Positions 9,324-19,272 of a stretch of DNA of 64,000 nucleotides are shown piece after piece. Where the stretch lies: contig NZ_QMKQ01000022.1 of NCBI RefSeq assembly GCF_003287975.1, positions 1-64,000 of the forward strand, in the 5' to 3' direction. Origin of the DNA: Arthrobacter sp. AQ5-05. Lineage in GTDB: Bacteria > Actinomycetota > Actinomycetes > Actinomycetales > Micrococcaceae. The position numbers and the translations under genes are program-made. How positions within the stretch are numbered: position 1 is the first letter of the stretch; every line of letters begins with the position of its first letter. Under the pieces are notes generated by a model that was not told the DNA's origin, made no database searches, and saw only the letters and a program-made list of their open reading frames with translations.

Positions 9324-9761
9324 GTGAAGAATCCCAAGGTCCAAGTACCCATCGCTTTTCCACCGCGCACCAGCAGCGAGGAAACACCTTCGCCGGCCAC
9401 AACGTCACTGTCGCAACACGATCCTGGAAACGAAACCCCAACCTGTGAACGCTGCGCCTCGTCCGCCTATCTGGTCTATGAGCGCATCACCCTCGTGCTT
9501 GATGCCGAACGTATCCAACCGCCTGGTTGGGACCTCGCCTACTGGTGCGGGAAATGTGAATCGTTCTACGGAATGCTAACAACCGTCGCGCCCGGTGATC
9601 ATAAGGGAATCCGGCTGGCCGCCGAGAACCCGCGCTATGTGCACTACGCGATGCCCAAGCCGAATACCGACACAGGCACCGGCGCAGCACCCTCCATAGT
9701 CAATCCTGAACCTCCGAACTCGCCACATGGTGTTAACCGTCGCGTTGGTTGGCGATCTTAG
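9324..9761 (+). CDS. Hypothetical protein with four-cysteine zinc-ribbon pattern
   Basis: A 145-residue protein I do not recognise. The central part holds two CxxC knuckles (CERCASSAYLVYER and YWCGKCESFYG) about 40 residues apart, the spacing of a zinc ribbon. The flanks are Pro/Ser/Thr-rich and probably unstructured. GTG 9324 is preferred over an in-frame GTG at 9315 because AAAGGTGG (9311-9318) is correctly spaced for it. It sits inside the copper block but between two transposon remnants, so a functional link with copper is not shown. Confidence 0.6.
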   Translation: MKNPKVQVPIAFPPRTSSEETPSPATTSLSQHDPGNETPTCERCASSAYLVYERITLVLDAERIQPPGWDLAYWCGKCESFYGMLTTVAPGDHKGIRLAAENPRYVHYAMPKPNTDTGTGAAPSIVNPEPPNSPHGVNRRVGWRS

Positions 9762-9794
9762 CGTCAGTGTGTTTGGCGATGACCCAACCGTAGA

Positions 9795-10070
9795 AATGCC
9801 CTACCGAGGATTTTCAGCAGGGCATTCATAGTCTTGCTGACGGCACGCTCGTCAGGGATGCCGGGATTTTATTCGCTGTTTTCGGTAACCGATGATTGCG
9901 TAGTTTCCTGGTCGACGATTCTCTTATTCCGGCGTAGGTGGCGACCAGTGCCGAAATTGCAAGGTTGCTCATCGCCCGCGGGCATCCACGCGATCCCTGG
10001 TGGATGACGGTGACGGCATCCTCGAAGAAAAGGGAATCGGATCGGTCGGCATCACCGCGGATATCGCTGC
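9795..10070 (-). pseudogene. Remnant of a transposition AAA ATPase (TniB/ExeA-like)
   Basis: A minus frame reads DRSDSLFFEDAVTVIHQ then SRGCPRAMSNLAISALVATY, matching the C-terminal part of AAA ATPases that partner DDE transposases (usually ...LFsddAvtlIHqtSRGlPRavNnLa.qALvAa). The Walker motifs and N-terminal two thirds are absent. The plus strand has a weak 8-base stem (AATGCCCT/AGGGCATT at 9795-9826) in the same interval. Confidence 0.42.
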
Positions 10071-10146
10071 CACCCCTTGCGCCACGTCCGCTCCGCCGGC
10101 GAGGCACAGCAGGCAGATGAAGAAGAAAGCCTGCAACCATTGAGTT

Positions 10147-10165
10147 TATACCCCCTAGGGGTATA
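10147..10165 (+). promoter_or_regulatory. CsoR operator upstream of the second HMA gene
   Basis: A perfect inverted repeat, TATACCCC-CTA-GGGGTATA, lies 36 bases before the ATG of the HMA chaperone. It is the best match in the window to the CsoR consensus and implies copper-inducible expression of the four-gene run that follows. Confidence 0.85.
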
Positions 10166-10200
10166 GAGTGCTAACCATATTAGGAAAAGGAGTATGAATC

Positions 10201-10410
10201 ATGAGCACGACCGAATACCAAGTAACAGGGATGAGTTGCGGGCATTGCGAGGGCGCGATCCGCGCTGAGGTCTCTCAGATCCCGGGTGTCACCGACATCG
10301 AGGTCAGCGCGTCCACCGGCCACCTGGCCGTGACCTCCGACGAACAGGTCGATGACGCAGCGGTCATCGCTGCAGTCGATGAGGCTGGCTACGAAGCGAC
10401 CAGGAGCTGA
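10201..10410 (+). CDS. CopZ-type HMA copper chaperone
   Basis: A single HMA domain of 69 residues with the Cu(I) site GMSCGHC near the N-terminus and the family's closing block AAVDEAGYEATRS. It delivers Cu(I) to the N-terminal domain or membrane entry of the CopA ATPase. A strong ribosome site (AAAAGGAG) precedes the start, and a CsoR operator lies just upstream. The next gene starts one base after the stop codon, so it is the first gene of a copper operon. Confidence 0.93.
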   Translation: MSTTEYQVTGMSCGHCEGAIRAEVSQIPGVTDIEVSASTGHLAVTSDEQVDDAAVIAAVDEAGYEATRS

Positions 10411-10411
10411 A

Positions 10412-11374
10412 ATGAAGGCACCGGTACGGCTCGGTCTGTACGGGCTGGTCCTCGTGGTCGTGTTCGTCGTGGCTTTTGCCACGGCGGGCGTGGCCGTCCC
10501 AGGACAGACGGTGCAGAGCTGGGTAGGGAATACGAAACAGACCGATCACGACGCGGGAGAAGACCAGATGGACACCACGGCGCCCGAGGAAGACGCAGAG
10601 GATGTGTCCTCGCTGGGTCTGGCTGTCGCGAAAGATGGCTACCAGCTCACCACTCTGGCTGCTCCTGCCGAGTCCGGTGCGGACGGCAGGCTGTCTCTGT
10701 CCATTATCGGCCCGAACGGAAAGCCGGTGACTGACTTCGACCTGGAGCACGAGAAAGAATTTCACCTGTTGACGGTGCGCTCAGACGGGCAGCATTTCCG
10801 CCATGTCCACCCCGAAATGGACGCCAATGGCACTTGGTCGATCCCGTGGCAGTGGGACGCGCCCGGTTCCTACCGGGTGATCGCTCACTCCATACCCTCC
10901 GAGTCCGGTAAAACCACCACATTATCGTCTTCGGTACAGGTCGCCGGTAACTACGAGCCGGTACCGTCAGAAGCGGCCACCACGGCCACGGTGGACGGCT
11001 ACGAGCTCAGTGTGGAGGGCGACTTGGTTGCCGGAGAATCGGCCGACCTGAGGGTGTCCGTCTCCCGCGACGGGAAACCGGTTACCGCACTGGAGCCCTA
11101 TCTGGGCGCCTTCGGACACATGGTGGCCCTGCGCGAAGACGATCTGGCCTACCTGTACGTCAAACCCCATGGTGACCAACCGCAAGCCGGTGAGACATCC
11201 GGGCCCGAGATCACGTTCGATGCCAATGCCCCGAGTCCGGGCCGGTACCTGATCTACGTGGACTTCCAGGTAGATGGACAGGTACACACCGCACCGTTCG
11301 TGATCGACGCACGCCGCGATGAACGCTCCGGCGAAAACACCGGAGCAGAGCATGAGGAGGGAAGACGGCCATGA
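10412..11374 (+). CDS. Membrane-anchored protein of copper operons, function unknown
   Basis: A 320-residue protein. One N-terminal hydrophobic segment (about residues 7-28, [20 protein letters not shown]) should anchor it with the rest outside. The extracellular part contains two immunoglobulin-like stretches: [26 protein letters not shown] with [17 protein letters not shown], and [20 protein letters not shown]. His and Met residues ([12 protein letters not shown]) could bind copper. I recall similar proteins only as conserved neighbours of actinobacterial copA. The start ATG 10412 follows CAGGAG and overlaps nothing; the 3' end overlaps copA by four bases (ATGA), showing tight coupling. Confidence 0.75.
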   Translation: MKAPVRLGLYGLVLVVVFVVAFATAGVAVPGQTVQSWVGNTKQTDHDAGEDQMDTTAPEEDAEDVSSLGLAVAKDGYQLTTLAAPAESGADGRLSLSIIGPNGKPVTDFDLEHEKEFHLLTVRSDGQHFRHVHPEMDANGTWSIPWQWDAPGSYRVIAHSIPSESGKTTTLSSSVQVAGNYEPVPSEAATTATVDGYELSVEGDLVAGESADLRVSVSRDGKPVTALEPYLGAFGHMVALREDDLAYLYVKPHGDQPQAGETSGPEITFDANAPSPGRYLIYVDFQVDGQVHTAPFVIDARRDERSGENTGAEHEEGRRP

Positions 11375-13692
11375 CCACGACCGAGAACACCACCGGCACC
11401 GACAGCGTCGAACTACAGATCGGCGGCATGACTTGCGCCTCCTGCGCGAACCGAATCGAGAAGAAACTCAACAAGCTCGACGGGGTCACCGCGAGCGTCA
11501 ACTACGCCACGGAGAAGGCCAAAGTCACCGGACCGGCTGGGATGGACCTGCAGATCCTGATCGCCGAGGTGGAGAAGACCGGCTACACCGCCGCGCTGCC
11601 CGCCACGCCGAAGGGCTCAGGGGACAACCCGCAGGACGAGGCCGAGTCCGCCGAGGATGCCGAACTGCGTTCGCTACGCCAGCGGCTCATCGGCGCAGCG
11701 GTCCTCGCGGTGCCGGTGATCGCGATGGCGATGATCCCCGCGCTTCAGTTCGACTACTGGGGTTTCGCCTCCCTGGTTCTGGCGGCACCCGTGGTGGTGT
11801 GGGCCGGATGGCCCTTCCACCGTGCGGCATGGATGAACCTCAAGCACGGTGCGGCCACGATGGACACTCTGATCTCTGTGGGTACCACGGCGGCGATGCT
11901 GTGGTCGATCGTTGCGCTGTTCTTCGGCACCGCAGGGCAACCGGGGGTGGTCCACCCGTTCGAGTGGACGATTTCGCGCGGCGACGGGCTCGGAAACATC
12001 TACCTTGAGGTCGCCGCCGGGGTGATCACCTTCATTCTCATGGGCCGCTACTTCGAGAAACGTTCCAAACGCACCGCCGGTGCCGCCCTGCGGGCACTGT
12101 TGCAGCTCGGTGCGAAGGACGTGGCGATCCTGCGTGATGGCAAGGAGCAGAGAGTACCGATCGAGGAGCTGTCGGTCGGGGACGAATTCGTCATCCGGCC
12201 GGGTGAGAAGATCGCGACCGACGGGACGATCACTTCCGGCCGATCAGCGATTGATGCCTCGATGCTCACCGGGGAGTCCGTACCGGTCGAGGTCAGCGAG
12301 GGCGATGCGGTCACCGGTGCCACCGTCAATGCCGGTGGCCGTCTCGTGGTGCTCGCCACCCGAGTAGGTTCGGACACACAGTTGGCGCAGATGGCAACGC
12401 TGGTTGAGGACGCCCAGTCCGGGAAGGCCGAGATCCAGCGCCTCGCAGACCGCGTGTCCGGGGTGTTCGTGCCAATCGCGATTGCGATCGCCGTGGCCAC
12501 CCTTGGAGCGTGGATCGGCGCCGGGTTCCCCCTGTCCGCCGGGTTCACCGCCGCGGTGGCCGTGCTGATCATCGCCTGCCCCTGCGCCTTGGGCCTGGCC
12601 ACACCCACAGCACTGCTCGTGGGAACCGGCCGAGGCGCGCAGATGGGCGTGCTGATCAAGGGCCCCGAAGTCCTCGAATCCACCAAGCGCATCGACACGA
12701 TCCTGCTGGATAAGACCGGCACGGTGACCACCGGGAAGATGACGCTGACCGACGTGATCCTCGCAGAGGGCGTGGATCGGGCCGAACTGCTGCGCCTGGC
12801 CGGTGCACTGGAGGATGCATCCGAACACCCTATTGCCCAGGCCATCGCCGCAGGAGCTACCGCCGAAATCGGGGACCTCCCCACAGCAGAAACATTTGAG
12901 AACATCGAAGGTAAGGGCGTGCAGGGCATTGTCGAGGGGCACGCGGTGCTCGCCGGTCGTGAGTCGCTGCTGAGCGATTGGTCCCAGCAACTCGATGAGG
13001 GGCTGCGCGCAGCGAAGCAGACTGCCGAGAACCAGGGCAAGACCGCGATCGCCGTCGGCTGGGACGGACAGGCTCGTGGCGTGTTGGTGGTCTCCGACCA
13101 GGTCAAGCCCACCAGCGCGCAAGCTGTCTCGCAGTTCAAGGAATTGGGGTTGACCCCGGTGCTGCTCACCGGTGACAACCAGGCTGTGGCCGAGCAAGTC
13201 GCCGCCGAGGTCGGCATTGAGCAGGTCATCGCAGAAGTACTGCCTCGGGACAAGATCGATGTCGTCACCCGTCTACAGGGCGAGGGCAAGATCGTGGCTA
13301 TGGTCGGCGACGGCGTCAACGACGCTCCGGCCCTGGCTCAGGCCGACCTGGGCTTGGCGATGGGCACCGGCACCGATGTGGCCATCGAAGCCGCCGACAT
13401 CACCTTGGTCCGTGGTGACCTGAGGGCCGCTGCGGATGCGATCCGGCTCTCCCGCCGAACACTGGGAACAATCAAGATGAACCTGTTCTGGGCCTTCGCC
13501 TACAACGCTGCGGCGATTCCGCTAGCCGCCCTCGGGCTTCTGAATCCGATGCTTGCCGGGGCCGCAATGGCGCTGTCGTCCGTGTTCGTTGTCTCCAACA
13601 GCCTGCGCCTGCGCACCTTCAAGGCCCGCGTCGACGCCAAGGCATCCGAACCTGCCGATTCAGGGACCGTCCGTGAACCGGCACACGCATGA
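11371..13692 (+). CDS. copA: Cu(I)-exporting P1B-type ATPase CopA
   Basis: Heavy-metal P-type ATPase of 773 residues that pumps Cu(I) out of the cytoplasm. Order of domains: one N-terminal HMA domain ([15 protein letters not shown]), eight predicted membrane segments, actuator domain with LTGES, membrane metal site CPC at 403-405, phosphorylation site DKTGT starting at Asp447, HP motif (SEHPIAQA), and [10 protein letters not shown] hinge. The CPC motif is that of Cu(I)/Ag(I) pumps. It overlaps the preceding gene by four bases and follows a GAGGAGGG ribosome site. Regulation by CsoR through the operator at 10147 is inferred. Confidence 0.95.
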   Translation: MTTTENTTGTDSVELQIGGMTCASCANRIEKKLNKLDGVTASVNYATEKAKVTGPAGMDLQILIAEVEKTGYTAALPATPKGSGDNPQDEAESAEDAELRSLRQRLIGAAVLAVPVIAMAMIPALQFDYWGFASLVLAAPVVVWAGWPFHRAAWMNLKHGAATMDTLISVGTTAAMLWSIVALFFGTAGQPGVVHPFEWTISRGDGLGNIYLEVAAGVITFILMGRYFEKRSKRTAGAALRALLQLGAKDVAILRDGKEQRVPIEELSVGDEFVIRPGEKIATDGTITSGRSAIDASMLTGESVPVEVSEGDAVTGATVNAGGRLVVLATRVGSDTQLAQMATLVEDAQSGKAEIQRLADRVSGVFVPIAIAIAVATLGAWIGAGFPLSAGFTAAVAVLIIACPCALGLATPTALLVGTGRGAQMGVLIKGPEVLESTKRIDTILLDKTGTVTTGKMTLTDVILAEGVDRAELLRLAGALEDASEHPIAQAIAAGATAEIGDLPTAETFENIEGKGVQGIVEGHAVLAGRESLLSDWSQQLDEGLRAAKQTAENQGKTAIAVGWDGQARGVLVVSDQVKPTSAQAVSQFKELGLTPVLLTGDNQAVAEQVAAEVGIEQVIAEVLPRDKIDVVTRLQGEGKIVAMVGDGVNDAPALAQADLGLAMGTGTDVAIEAADITLVRGDLRAAADAIRLSRRTLGTIKMNLFWAFAYNAAAIPLAALGLLNPMLAGAAMALSSVFVVSNSLRLRTFKARVDAKASEPADSGTVREPAHA

Positions 13693-13727
13693 TCGCCATC
13701 AACAGCTCAACGAAGAAGGAACACATC

Positions 13728-13991
13728 ATGACTACACATAACAACCACAACGACCAGAGCATGAGTGCTTCGGCAGGCTGCTGCGGCCACACGCCCCAGT
13801 CCGAGGACACGACGAACGCACGTGCCGAAGACGTAACAGAGTGCCCGGTGATGGTCGGCACCCCGGTGAGCAAGGCCCAGGCAGAGGAAGCGGGCCTCTA
13901 CCGGGACTACCAGGGCCAGCGATACTGGCTGTGCTGCAACTCCTGCGGGCCCCTGTTCGATGCTGACCCCGAACTCTACGCACCCGCGTAG
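13728..13991 (+). CDS. Small YHS-like metal-binding protein
   Basis: An 87-residue protein with a YHS-type C-terminal half: CPVMVGTPVSKAQAEEAG ... YRDYQGQRYWLCCNSCGPLFDADPELYA, where the FCC/WLCC-x2-C pattern and DP-x-x-Y are typical. The N-terminal stretch adds CCGH. YHS proteins next to copper ATPases are thought to bind or deliver metal. ATG 13728 is chosen because AGAAGGA precedes it; a longer frame from 13689 would overlap the copA stop. It closes the copA operon. Confidence 0.8.
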   Translation: MTTHNNHNDQSMSASAGCCGHTPQSEDTTNARAEDVTECPVMVGTPVSKAQAEEAGLYRDYQGQRYWLCCNSCGPLFDADPELYAPA

Positions 13992-14066
13992 CACCGGCCG
14001 CCAGGATCCTCTCTTGCCGGGCTCACTCCCAAGGTAGGCACGCGGGGCGATCGTCCCACTACAGAA

Positions 14067-14085
14067 CATCCCGTATCGGGGTATC
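14067..14085 (+). promoter_or_regulatory. Degenerate CsoR-like operator before copB
   Basis: CATCCCGTATCGGGGTATC is a partial match to the TATACCCC...GGGGTATA operators at 7949 and 10147; the right half fits well and the left half is degraded. It lies 18 bases before the copB start. Weak call. Confidence 0.35.
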
Positions 14086-14102
14086 AGAAAGAGAAGGTGA
14101 GT

Positions 14103-16304
14103 ATGCGAAACAAGCACGAGCACGCCGCAGAAACGGATGCTTCGGACCATTCCTCAGGGCACATCCATGCGCCCGAGGCCGGCCCCCCGGAGGGTGAGCC
14201 ACACACAGCCCACCAGGGCGGGGAGATGGGCAACCAAGGACACGAGGGGCACGGTGGTCATGAGGGTCATGAGGGTCATGAGGGTCATGGTGACCACGTC
14301 GGTCAGTTCCGGCGCCTCTTTTGGATCATGCTGGTCCTTGCCTTCCCGGTGGTGGGTTTTAGCGAGATGTTCGCTGACCTGGTTGGGTACCAGTTGCCCG
14401 ACGCCGCGTGGATTGGCTGGGTTTCCCCCATCCTCGGCACTCTCATGTACTTCTGGGGTGGCCAGCCCTTCCTGAGCGGGGCGGTCTCCGAGTTGCGCTC
14501 GCGCAAACCGGGGATGATGCTGCTCATTGGATTGGCCATCACCGTGGCGTTCGTTGCCTCCATGGGCGCGAGCCTGGGGCTGCTCGATCACGAGTTGGAC
14601 TTCTGGTGGGAGCTCGCCCTGCTGGTGGTGATCATGCTGTTGGGGCACTGGATTGAGATGAAGTCCCTGGCCCAGACCACCTCGGCCTTGGATTCCTTGG
14701 CCGCCCTGTTGCCCGACGAGGCGGAGAAAATCCAGGGAGATGAAGTAATCACGGTTTCTCCGGCGGATTTGGTGGTCGGTGACGTGGTTATCGTTCGGCC
14801 AGGCGCCGCCGTACCTGCCGATGGCAAGATCGTCGATGGCTCTGCCAGCATGGATGAATCAATGGTCACCGGCGAGTCCAAAACGGTGCGCCGCCAGACC
14901 GGCGCGCAGGTGGTCGCAGGGACCGTGGCCACGGATTCCGGGCTGCGGGTGGAAGTTACCGCGATCGGCGAAGACACCGCGCTGGCTGGCATCCAGAAGC
15001 TTGTCGCAGATGCCCAGGCATCCACCTCCCGCGCCCAGCGGATCGCCGACACTGCCGCTGCATGGCTCTTCTGGTTCGCTTTGGGAGCCGCCGCGATCAC
15101 CGCCGTGGTGTGGTCGTTCCTTGGGCTACCGGACTTCGCCGTGGTGCGAACTATCACGGTGCTGGTCATTGCCTGCCCGCACGCATTGGGCCTGGCCATT
15201 CCGCTGGTGGTCTCCATTGCCACCGAACGCGCCGCCCGCGGCGGGGTCCTGATCAAGGACCGTCTAGCACTGGAATCGATGCGCACTGTCGACGCAGTCC
15301 TGTTCGATAAGACCGGTACCCTGACCAAGGGCGAGCCCACGGTCACCGCGATTGAACCCGTCGACGGGCGCGATGGCGATGCGATCTTGGCCTTGGCCGC
15401 GGCAGCCGAGGCCGATAGCGAGCACCCGCTCGCCAAGGCCATTGTCGGCGCTGCCAGGACCCGCAACCTGGAGCGGTCCAACGCCACCGATTTCTCGTCA
15501 TCCCCCGCGGTGGGTGTCAAGGCCACCGTGGACGGCGTGGTGGTTGAGGTCGGCGGTCCCTACCTGCTGGAGAAGCACGAAGTGGGAGAGATGTCCATCG
15601 CCGATGCGTGGCGTGCCCAAGGCGCCATCATTTTGCATGTCCTCGCCGATGGGGTGGTGATCGGCGCGTTGCGGCTGGCCGATGAAATCCGCTCTGAGTC
15701 ACGAGATGCCATCGATGCCTTGCACGCCGCAGGTGTGCAAGTGGTGATGATCACCGGCGACGCCGAGGCCGTCGCCAACACGGTCGGCGCTGAATTGGGC
15801 ATCGACCGCGTCTTCGCCGGGGTTCGGCCCGAAGACAAGGCCGCCAAGATCGCCGAACTCCAAGCGGAGGGACTCAAGGTGGCCATGGTCGGTGACGGCG
15901 TCAATGACGCACCGGCCCTCGCCCGGGCCGATGTGGGTATTGCGATCGGTGCAGGTACGGACGTCGCGATCGGTTCAGCCGGTGTGATCCTGGCCAGCTC
16001 GGATCCTCGTTCGGTGCTCTCGGTCATCGATCTTTCGCGTGCTTCGTACCGGAAGATGAAGCAGAACCTGTGGTGGGCTGCGGGCTATAACCTGTTTGCT
16101 GTCCCACTGGCAGCAGGCGTTCTGGCGCCGATAGGGTTCGTGCTGCCTATGAGCATCGGTGCGATTCTCATGTCGGTCTCCACCATCGTGGTGGCGCTCA
16201 ACGCCCAGTTGCTGCGCCGCCTTGAGCTGAGTCCAGCCCACAGTACAGCGAAGTTCCTGGACCGTCATCCCGTCGAGAAGTCGACGGCAGTTTCCCACAG
16301 CTGA
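14103..16304 (+). CDS. copB: CopB-type heavy-metal P1B ATPase
   Basis: Copper-exporting ATPase of 733 residues, subclass P1B-3. The N-terminal ~60 residues are rich in His, Glu and Gly (GGHEGHEGHEGHGDH) in place of an HMA domain. Membrane site CPH at residues 358-360, phosphorylation site DKTGT starting at Asp402, GES (VTGES) and [11 protein letters not shown] are all present, so it looks intact. CPH pumps of this class have been linked to Cu(II) or Cu(I)/Ag export. ATG 14103 has GAGAAGG five bases upstream and is preferred over GTG 14097. It has its own leader of about 110 bases after the copA operon. Confidence 0.92.
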   Translation: MRNKHEHAAETDASDHSSGHIHAPEAGPPEGEPHTAHQGGEMGNQGHEGHGGHEGHEGHEGHGDHVGQFRRLFWIMLVLAFPVVGFSEMFADLVGYQLPDAAWIGWVSPILGTLMYFWGGQPFLSGAVSELRSRKPGMMLLIGLAITVAFVASMGASLGLLDHELDFWWELALLVVIMLLGHWIEMKSLAQTTSALDSLAALLPDEAEKIQGDEVITVSPADLVVGDVVIVRPGAAVPADGKIVDGSASMDESMVTGESKTVRRQTGAQVVAGTVATDSGLRVEVTAIGEDTALAGIQKLVADAQASTSRAQRIADTAAAWLFWFALGAAAITAVVWSFLGLPDFAVVRTITVLVIACPHALGLAIPLVVSIATERAARGGVLIKDRLALESMRTVDAVLFDKTGTLTKGEPTVTAIEPVDGRDGDAILALAAAAEADSEHPLAKAIVGAARTRNLERSNATDFSSSPAVGVKATVDGVVVEVGGPYLLEKHEVGEMSIADAWRAQGAIILHVLADGVVIGALRLADEIRSESRDAIDALHAAGVQVVMITGDAEAVANTVGAELGIDRVFAGVRPEDKAAKIAELQAEGLKVAMVGDGVNDAPALARADVGIAIGAGTDVAIGSAGVILASSDPRSVLSVIDLSRASYRKMKQNLWWAAGYNLFAVPLAAGVLAPIGFVLPMSIGAILMSVSTIVVALNAQLLRRLELSPAHSTAKFLDRHPVEKSTAVSHS
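14260..14290 (+). repeat. Nine-base tandem repeat in the His-rich head of copB
   Basis: CATGAGGGT is repeated three times in a row, followed by CATGGTGAC, encoding HEG units. Such short arrays expand and contract by slippage and would change the number of metal-binding His residues. Confidence 0.85.
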
Positions 16305-16336
16305 CTTACACATTTCACGAGACAGGAACAGAAGCG

Positions 16337-16571
16337 ATGGACAGCAGAATACGGCCGCCAACCGCACCGAAAACCACGGCAAACCGTGGCATCCACCGCA
16401 TGATCGACGAGGACATCTACTGCATCGATATCCTCACCCAGATCGGCGCCCCTGACTTCTGCCTTGGAGGACCTCGCTCTTGGCCTCTTGGACGACCACG
16501 TCAGGCACTGTGTCCTCGACGAGAGGATCAGCGAGGCTTCACAAGCGATCACCCGACTCGTCAAGCCATGA
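16337..16571 (+). pseudogene. Truncated second csoR
   Basis: The plus frame from 16337 reads GIHRMIDEDIYCIDILTQIGA, clearly CsoR (compare RMVNEETYCIDILTQISA in the intact gene). It then leaves frame; a neighbouring frame resumes as ALEDLALGLLDDHVRHCVLDE and ends ISEASQAITRLVKP with TGA at 16569. So the copper ligands Cys, His and Cys are still encoded but split between frames, and the segment equivalent to SAINAALHKV is largely lost. It sits at the end of the copB unit, where a csoR paralogue is often found. Confidence 0.82.
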
Positions 16572-16824
16572 GGAGGGGAACCCAGGGGAAGCACCACAGG
16601 CACGATTCTAAGAACATTTTTCGGACCCGTCACCAACGCTCTAATCTCTAAATCCGGGGCCTCGGTGCAGGTCCCACCTCAATCAGGCTGCGCTGACGGA
16701 CTGCCCGAACCGTCAGTGCTTGCCCGCATGGCGCAGCCTCGTCCGGGGCTTTCGCCGGCGGGCGACCATTGAAGCACACCCTGGCACGAGTCGGTTCGTG
16801 CCATCCAAGTCCAAGGAGAAGCCA

Positions 16825-19272
16825 ATGACATCCGCGAGAATCCCTCAAATGCACGCAGCTGCGCAAGGACCGCTTGACCGCCAGGAACTGGCCCGCCTCG
16901 ATGCCTGGTGGCGCGCGGCAAACTACCTCTCCGTGGGACAGATCTACCTGCTGGAGAACCCTTTGTTGCGTGAACCGCTGACCTTGGAGCACGTCAAGCC
17001 TCGGTTGCTGGGTCACTGGGGAACTACGCCTGGGCTAAATTTGATCTACACGCACCTGAACCGGGTGATCAAGTCCCGTGATTTGAACGCAATATATGTG
17101 ACGGGGCCGGGCCACGGCGGTCCTGGGCTGGTCGCCAATGCCTATCTTGACGGGACCTACAGCGAAGTCTATCCAAAGGTCGGACGAGACACCCAGGGGA
17201 TCGGGCACTTGTTCCGCCAGTTCTCCTTTCCGGGCGGCATCCCCAGCCACGTGGCTCCGGAGACCCCGGGATCCATTCATGAAGGAGGTGAACTCGGCTA
17301 TTCGCTGATGCATGCCTATGGGGCGGCATTTGACAACCCTGATCTGCTCGTCGCCTGCGTCATCGGAGACGGGGAAGCCGAGACGGGACCACTAGCGGCG
17401 AGCTGGCATTCCAATAAGTTCTTGGACCCCGTCCATGACGGGGCCGTACTGCCGATATTGCACCTGAACGGTTACAAGATCGCCAACCCCACGGTGCTGG
17501 CCCGCATCCCCGATGAGGAGCTGATCAGCCTGATGGAAGGCTACGGGCACCGGCCCTACCTAGTCGAGGGCGACGACCCCGAGGCAGTGCACCAGCAGTT
17601 GGCATCCGTCATGGACGATGTAATGACGGAGATTCACAGGATCCAGCGTGACGCCCGGGATGGGACGACCACGCAGCGTCCGTGTTGGCCGATGATTGTG
17701 CTGCGCACCCCCAAGGGCTGGACCGGGCCAAAGGAGGTCGACGGGTTGCCTACCGAAAACACCTGGCGGTCCCACCAGGTACCGTTGTCAGGCCTGAGGG
17801 AGAACCCCGGGCATCTGAGCCAACTCGAGGCATGGTTGCGATCCTACCGACCAGAGGAACTCTTCGATGAGAACGGGGCGTTGCGGCCCGAGGTATCTGC
17901 ACTGGCACCCGAAGGGCTTAGCAGGATGAGCGCAAATCCAGTCGCCAACGGAGGGACAGTGCTCGAACCCCTGCGCCTGCCAGACTACCGCGACTACGCC
18001 GTTGCAATCGAATCTCCGGGCACCACAATTTCCGAGGCGACCCGTGTGCTGGGCGCTTACCTACGCGACGTCATCCGGGACAACCCCTCGACCTTTCGCC
18101 TGATGGGACCGGACGAGACCCTGAGCAATCGCCTTGGTGCCGTATTCGAGACCACCGATCGCGTGTGGCAAGGTAGCCGGCTACCGACGGACGAGCACCT
18201 GGCTACCTCCGGCCGGGTCATGGAAGTCCTCTCCGAGCACCTGTGCCAAGGTTGGCTCGAAGGCTATCTGCTCACCGGTCGCCACGGAATGTTCTCCTGT
18301 TACGAAGCATTCATCCACATCATCGACTCAATGGTGAATCAGCACGCCAAGTGGCTCAAGGTCGCTGGCGAAATTCCTTGGCGGCGTCCAATAGCCTCGC
18401 TGAACTACTTGCTGACCTCTCATGTCTGGCGCCAAGACCACAACGGCTTCTCACATCAGGACCCGGGATTCATAGACCATCTGGTCAACAAGAAGGCCGA
18501 AATCGTCCGGGTGTACCTTCCCCCGGATGCCAACACGCTGCTATCGGTCGCCGATCACTGCCTGCGCAGCCGCAACTACATCAACCTCATCGTCGCCGGC
18601 AAGCAACCGGCCCTGTCCTACCTGACAATCGATGAGGCTGCCCTGCATTGCCAGCGCGGTTTGGGCATCTGGGAATGGGCAGGCAATGAAACCGCTGCCA
18701 CCGGTTCCGGGACGCACGACGCCCAGAGACTCCCCGATGTGGTGATGGCCTGCGCCGGGGACATCCCGACCCTTGAAACCCTCGCGGCCGTGGACCTGCT
18801 GCGTCGGTACCTGCCGGAATTGTGCGTAAGGGTTGTCAACGTGGTTGACCTCATGCGGCTGCAACCGGCCTCCGAGCACCCGCACGGGCTTCCGGAGGCC
18901 GAGTTCGACGCCGTCTTCACCTCCGACCGGCCGGTGATCTTCGCTTACCATGGCTACCCGGCGCTGATCCACCGCTTGGCCTACAGCAGGACCAACCACA
19001 TGAACTTCCACGTGCGCGGTTTCCGCGAGGAGGGCACCACGACCACACCGTTCGATATTGTCATGCTCAACGATCTGGATCGGTTCCACCTGGTGATGGA
19101 CGTCATCGACCGGGTGCCGGGTCTAGCCGAGAGGGCGGCCGGGTTGCGCCAGCGGATGGTCGATGAACGTATCCGCGCGCGCGCCTGGACACGGGCTCAT
19201 GGCGAGGATGATCCCGCGATCACCAACTGGATCTGGCCCCACGCGCAACCCGGGACCGCCGAGGAGCTTTGA
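16825..19272 (+). CDS. xfp: Xylulose-5-phosphate/fructose-6-phosphate phosphoketolase
   Basis: Thiamine-diphosphate enzyme of 815 residues that splits xylulose-5-P (or fructose-6-P) with phosphate to acetyl phosphate plus glyceraldehyde-3-P (or erythrose-4-P). Family blocks include [61 protein letters not shown] (split here only by function), [13 protein letters not shown] (ThDP/Mg site), and in the second half [25 protein letters not shown] 16825 follows AAGGAGAAG; the open frame extends upstream without a ribosome site. It overlaps the next gene by one base, so acetyl phosphate production is coupled to disaccharide phosphorolysis in one operon. Confidence 0.95.
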   Translation: MTSARIPQMHAAAQGPLDRQELARLDAWWRAANYLSVGQIYLLENPLLREPLTLEHVKPRLLGHWGTTPGLNLIYTHLNRVIKSRDLNAIYVTGPGHGGPGLVANAYLDGTYSEVYPKVGRDTQGIGHLFRQFSFPGGIPSHVAPETPGSIHEGGELGYSLMHAYGAAFDNPDLLVACVIGDGEAETGPLAASWHSNKFLDPVHDGAVLPILHLNGYKIANPTVLARIPDEELISLMEGYGHRPYLVEGDDPEAVHQQLASVMDDVMTEIHRIQRDARDGTTTQRPCWPMIVLRTPKGWTGPKEVDGLPTENTWRSHQVPLSGLRENPGHLSQLEAWLRSYRPEELFDENGALRPEVSALAPEGLSRMSANPVANGGTVLEPLRLPDYRDYAVAIESPGTTISEATRVLGAYLRDVIRDNPSTFRLMGPDETLSNRLGAVFETTDRVWQGSRLPTDEHLATSGRVMEVLSEHLCQGWLEGYLLTGRHGMFSCYEAFIHIIDSMVNQHAKWLKVAGEIPWRRPIASLNYLLTSHVWRQDHNGFSHQDPGFIDHLVNKKAEIVRVYLPPDANTLLSVADHCLRSRNYINLIVAGKQPALSYLTIDEAALHCQRGLGIWEWAGNETAATGSGTHDAQRLPDVVMACAGDIPTLETLAAVDLLRRYLPELCVRVVNVVDLMRLQPASEHPHGLPEAEFDAVFTSDRPVIFAYHGYPALIHRLAYSRTNHMNFHVRGFREEGTTTTPFDIVMLNDLDRFHLVMDVIDRVPGLAERAAGLRQRMVDERIRARAWTRAHGEDDPAITNWIWPHAQPGTAEEL

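Noticed and set aside
14260..14290. CATGAGGGT array considered as a CRISPR-like or iteron array
   Set aside because: It is in frame inside copB and encodes the His-rich metal-binding head.
16785..16810. GGCACGA/TCGTGCC hairpin before the phosphoketolase start, considered as terminator
   Set aside because: No T run and it sits right before the ribosome site; at most a weak leader structure.
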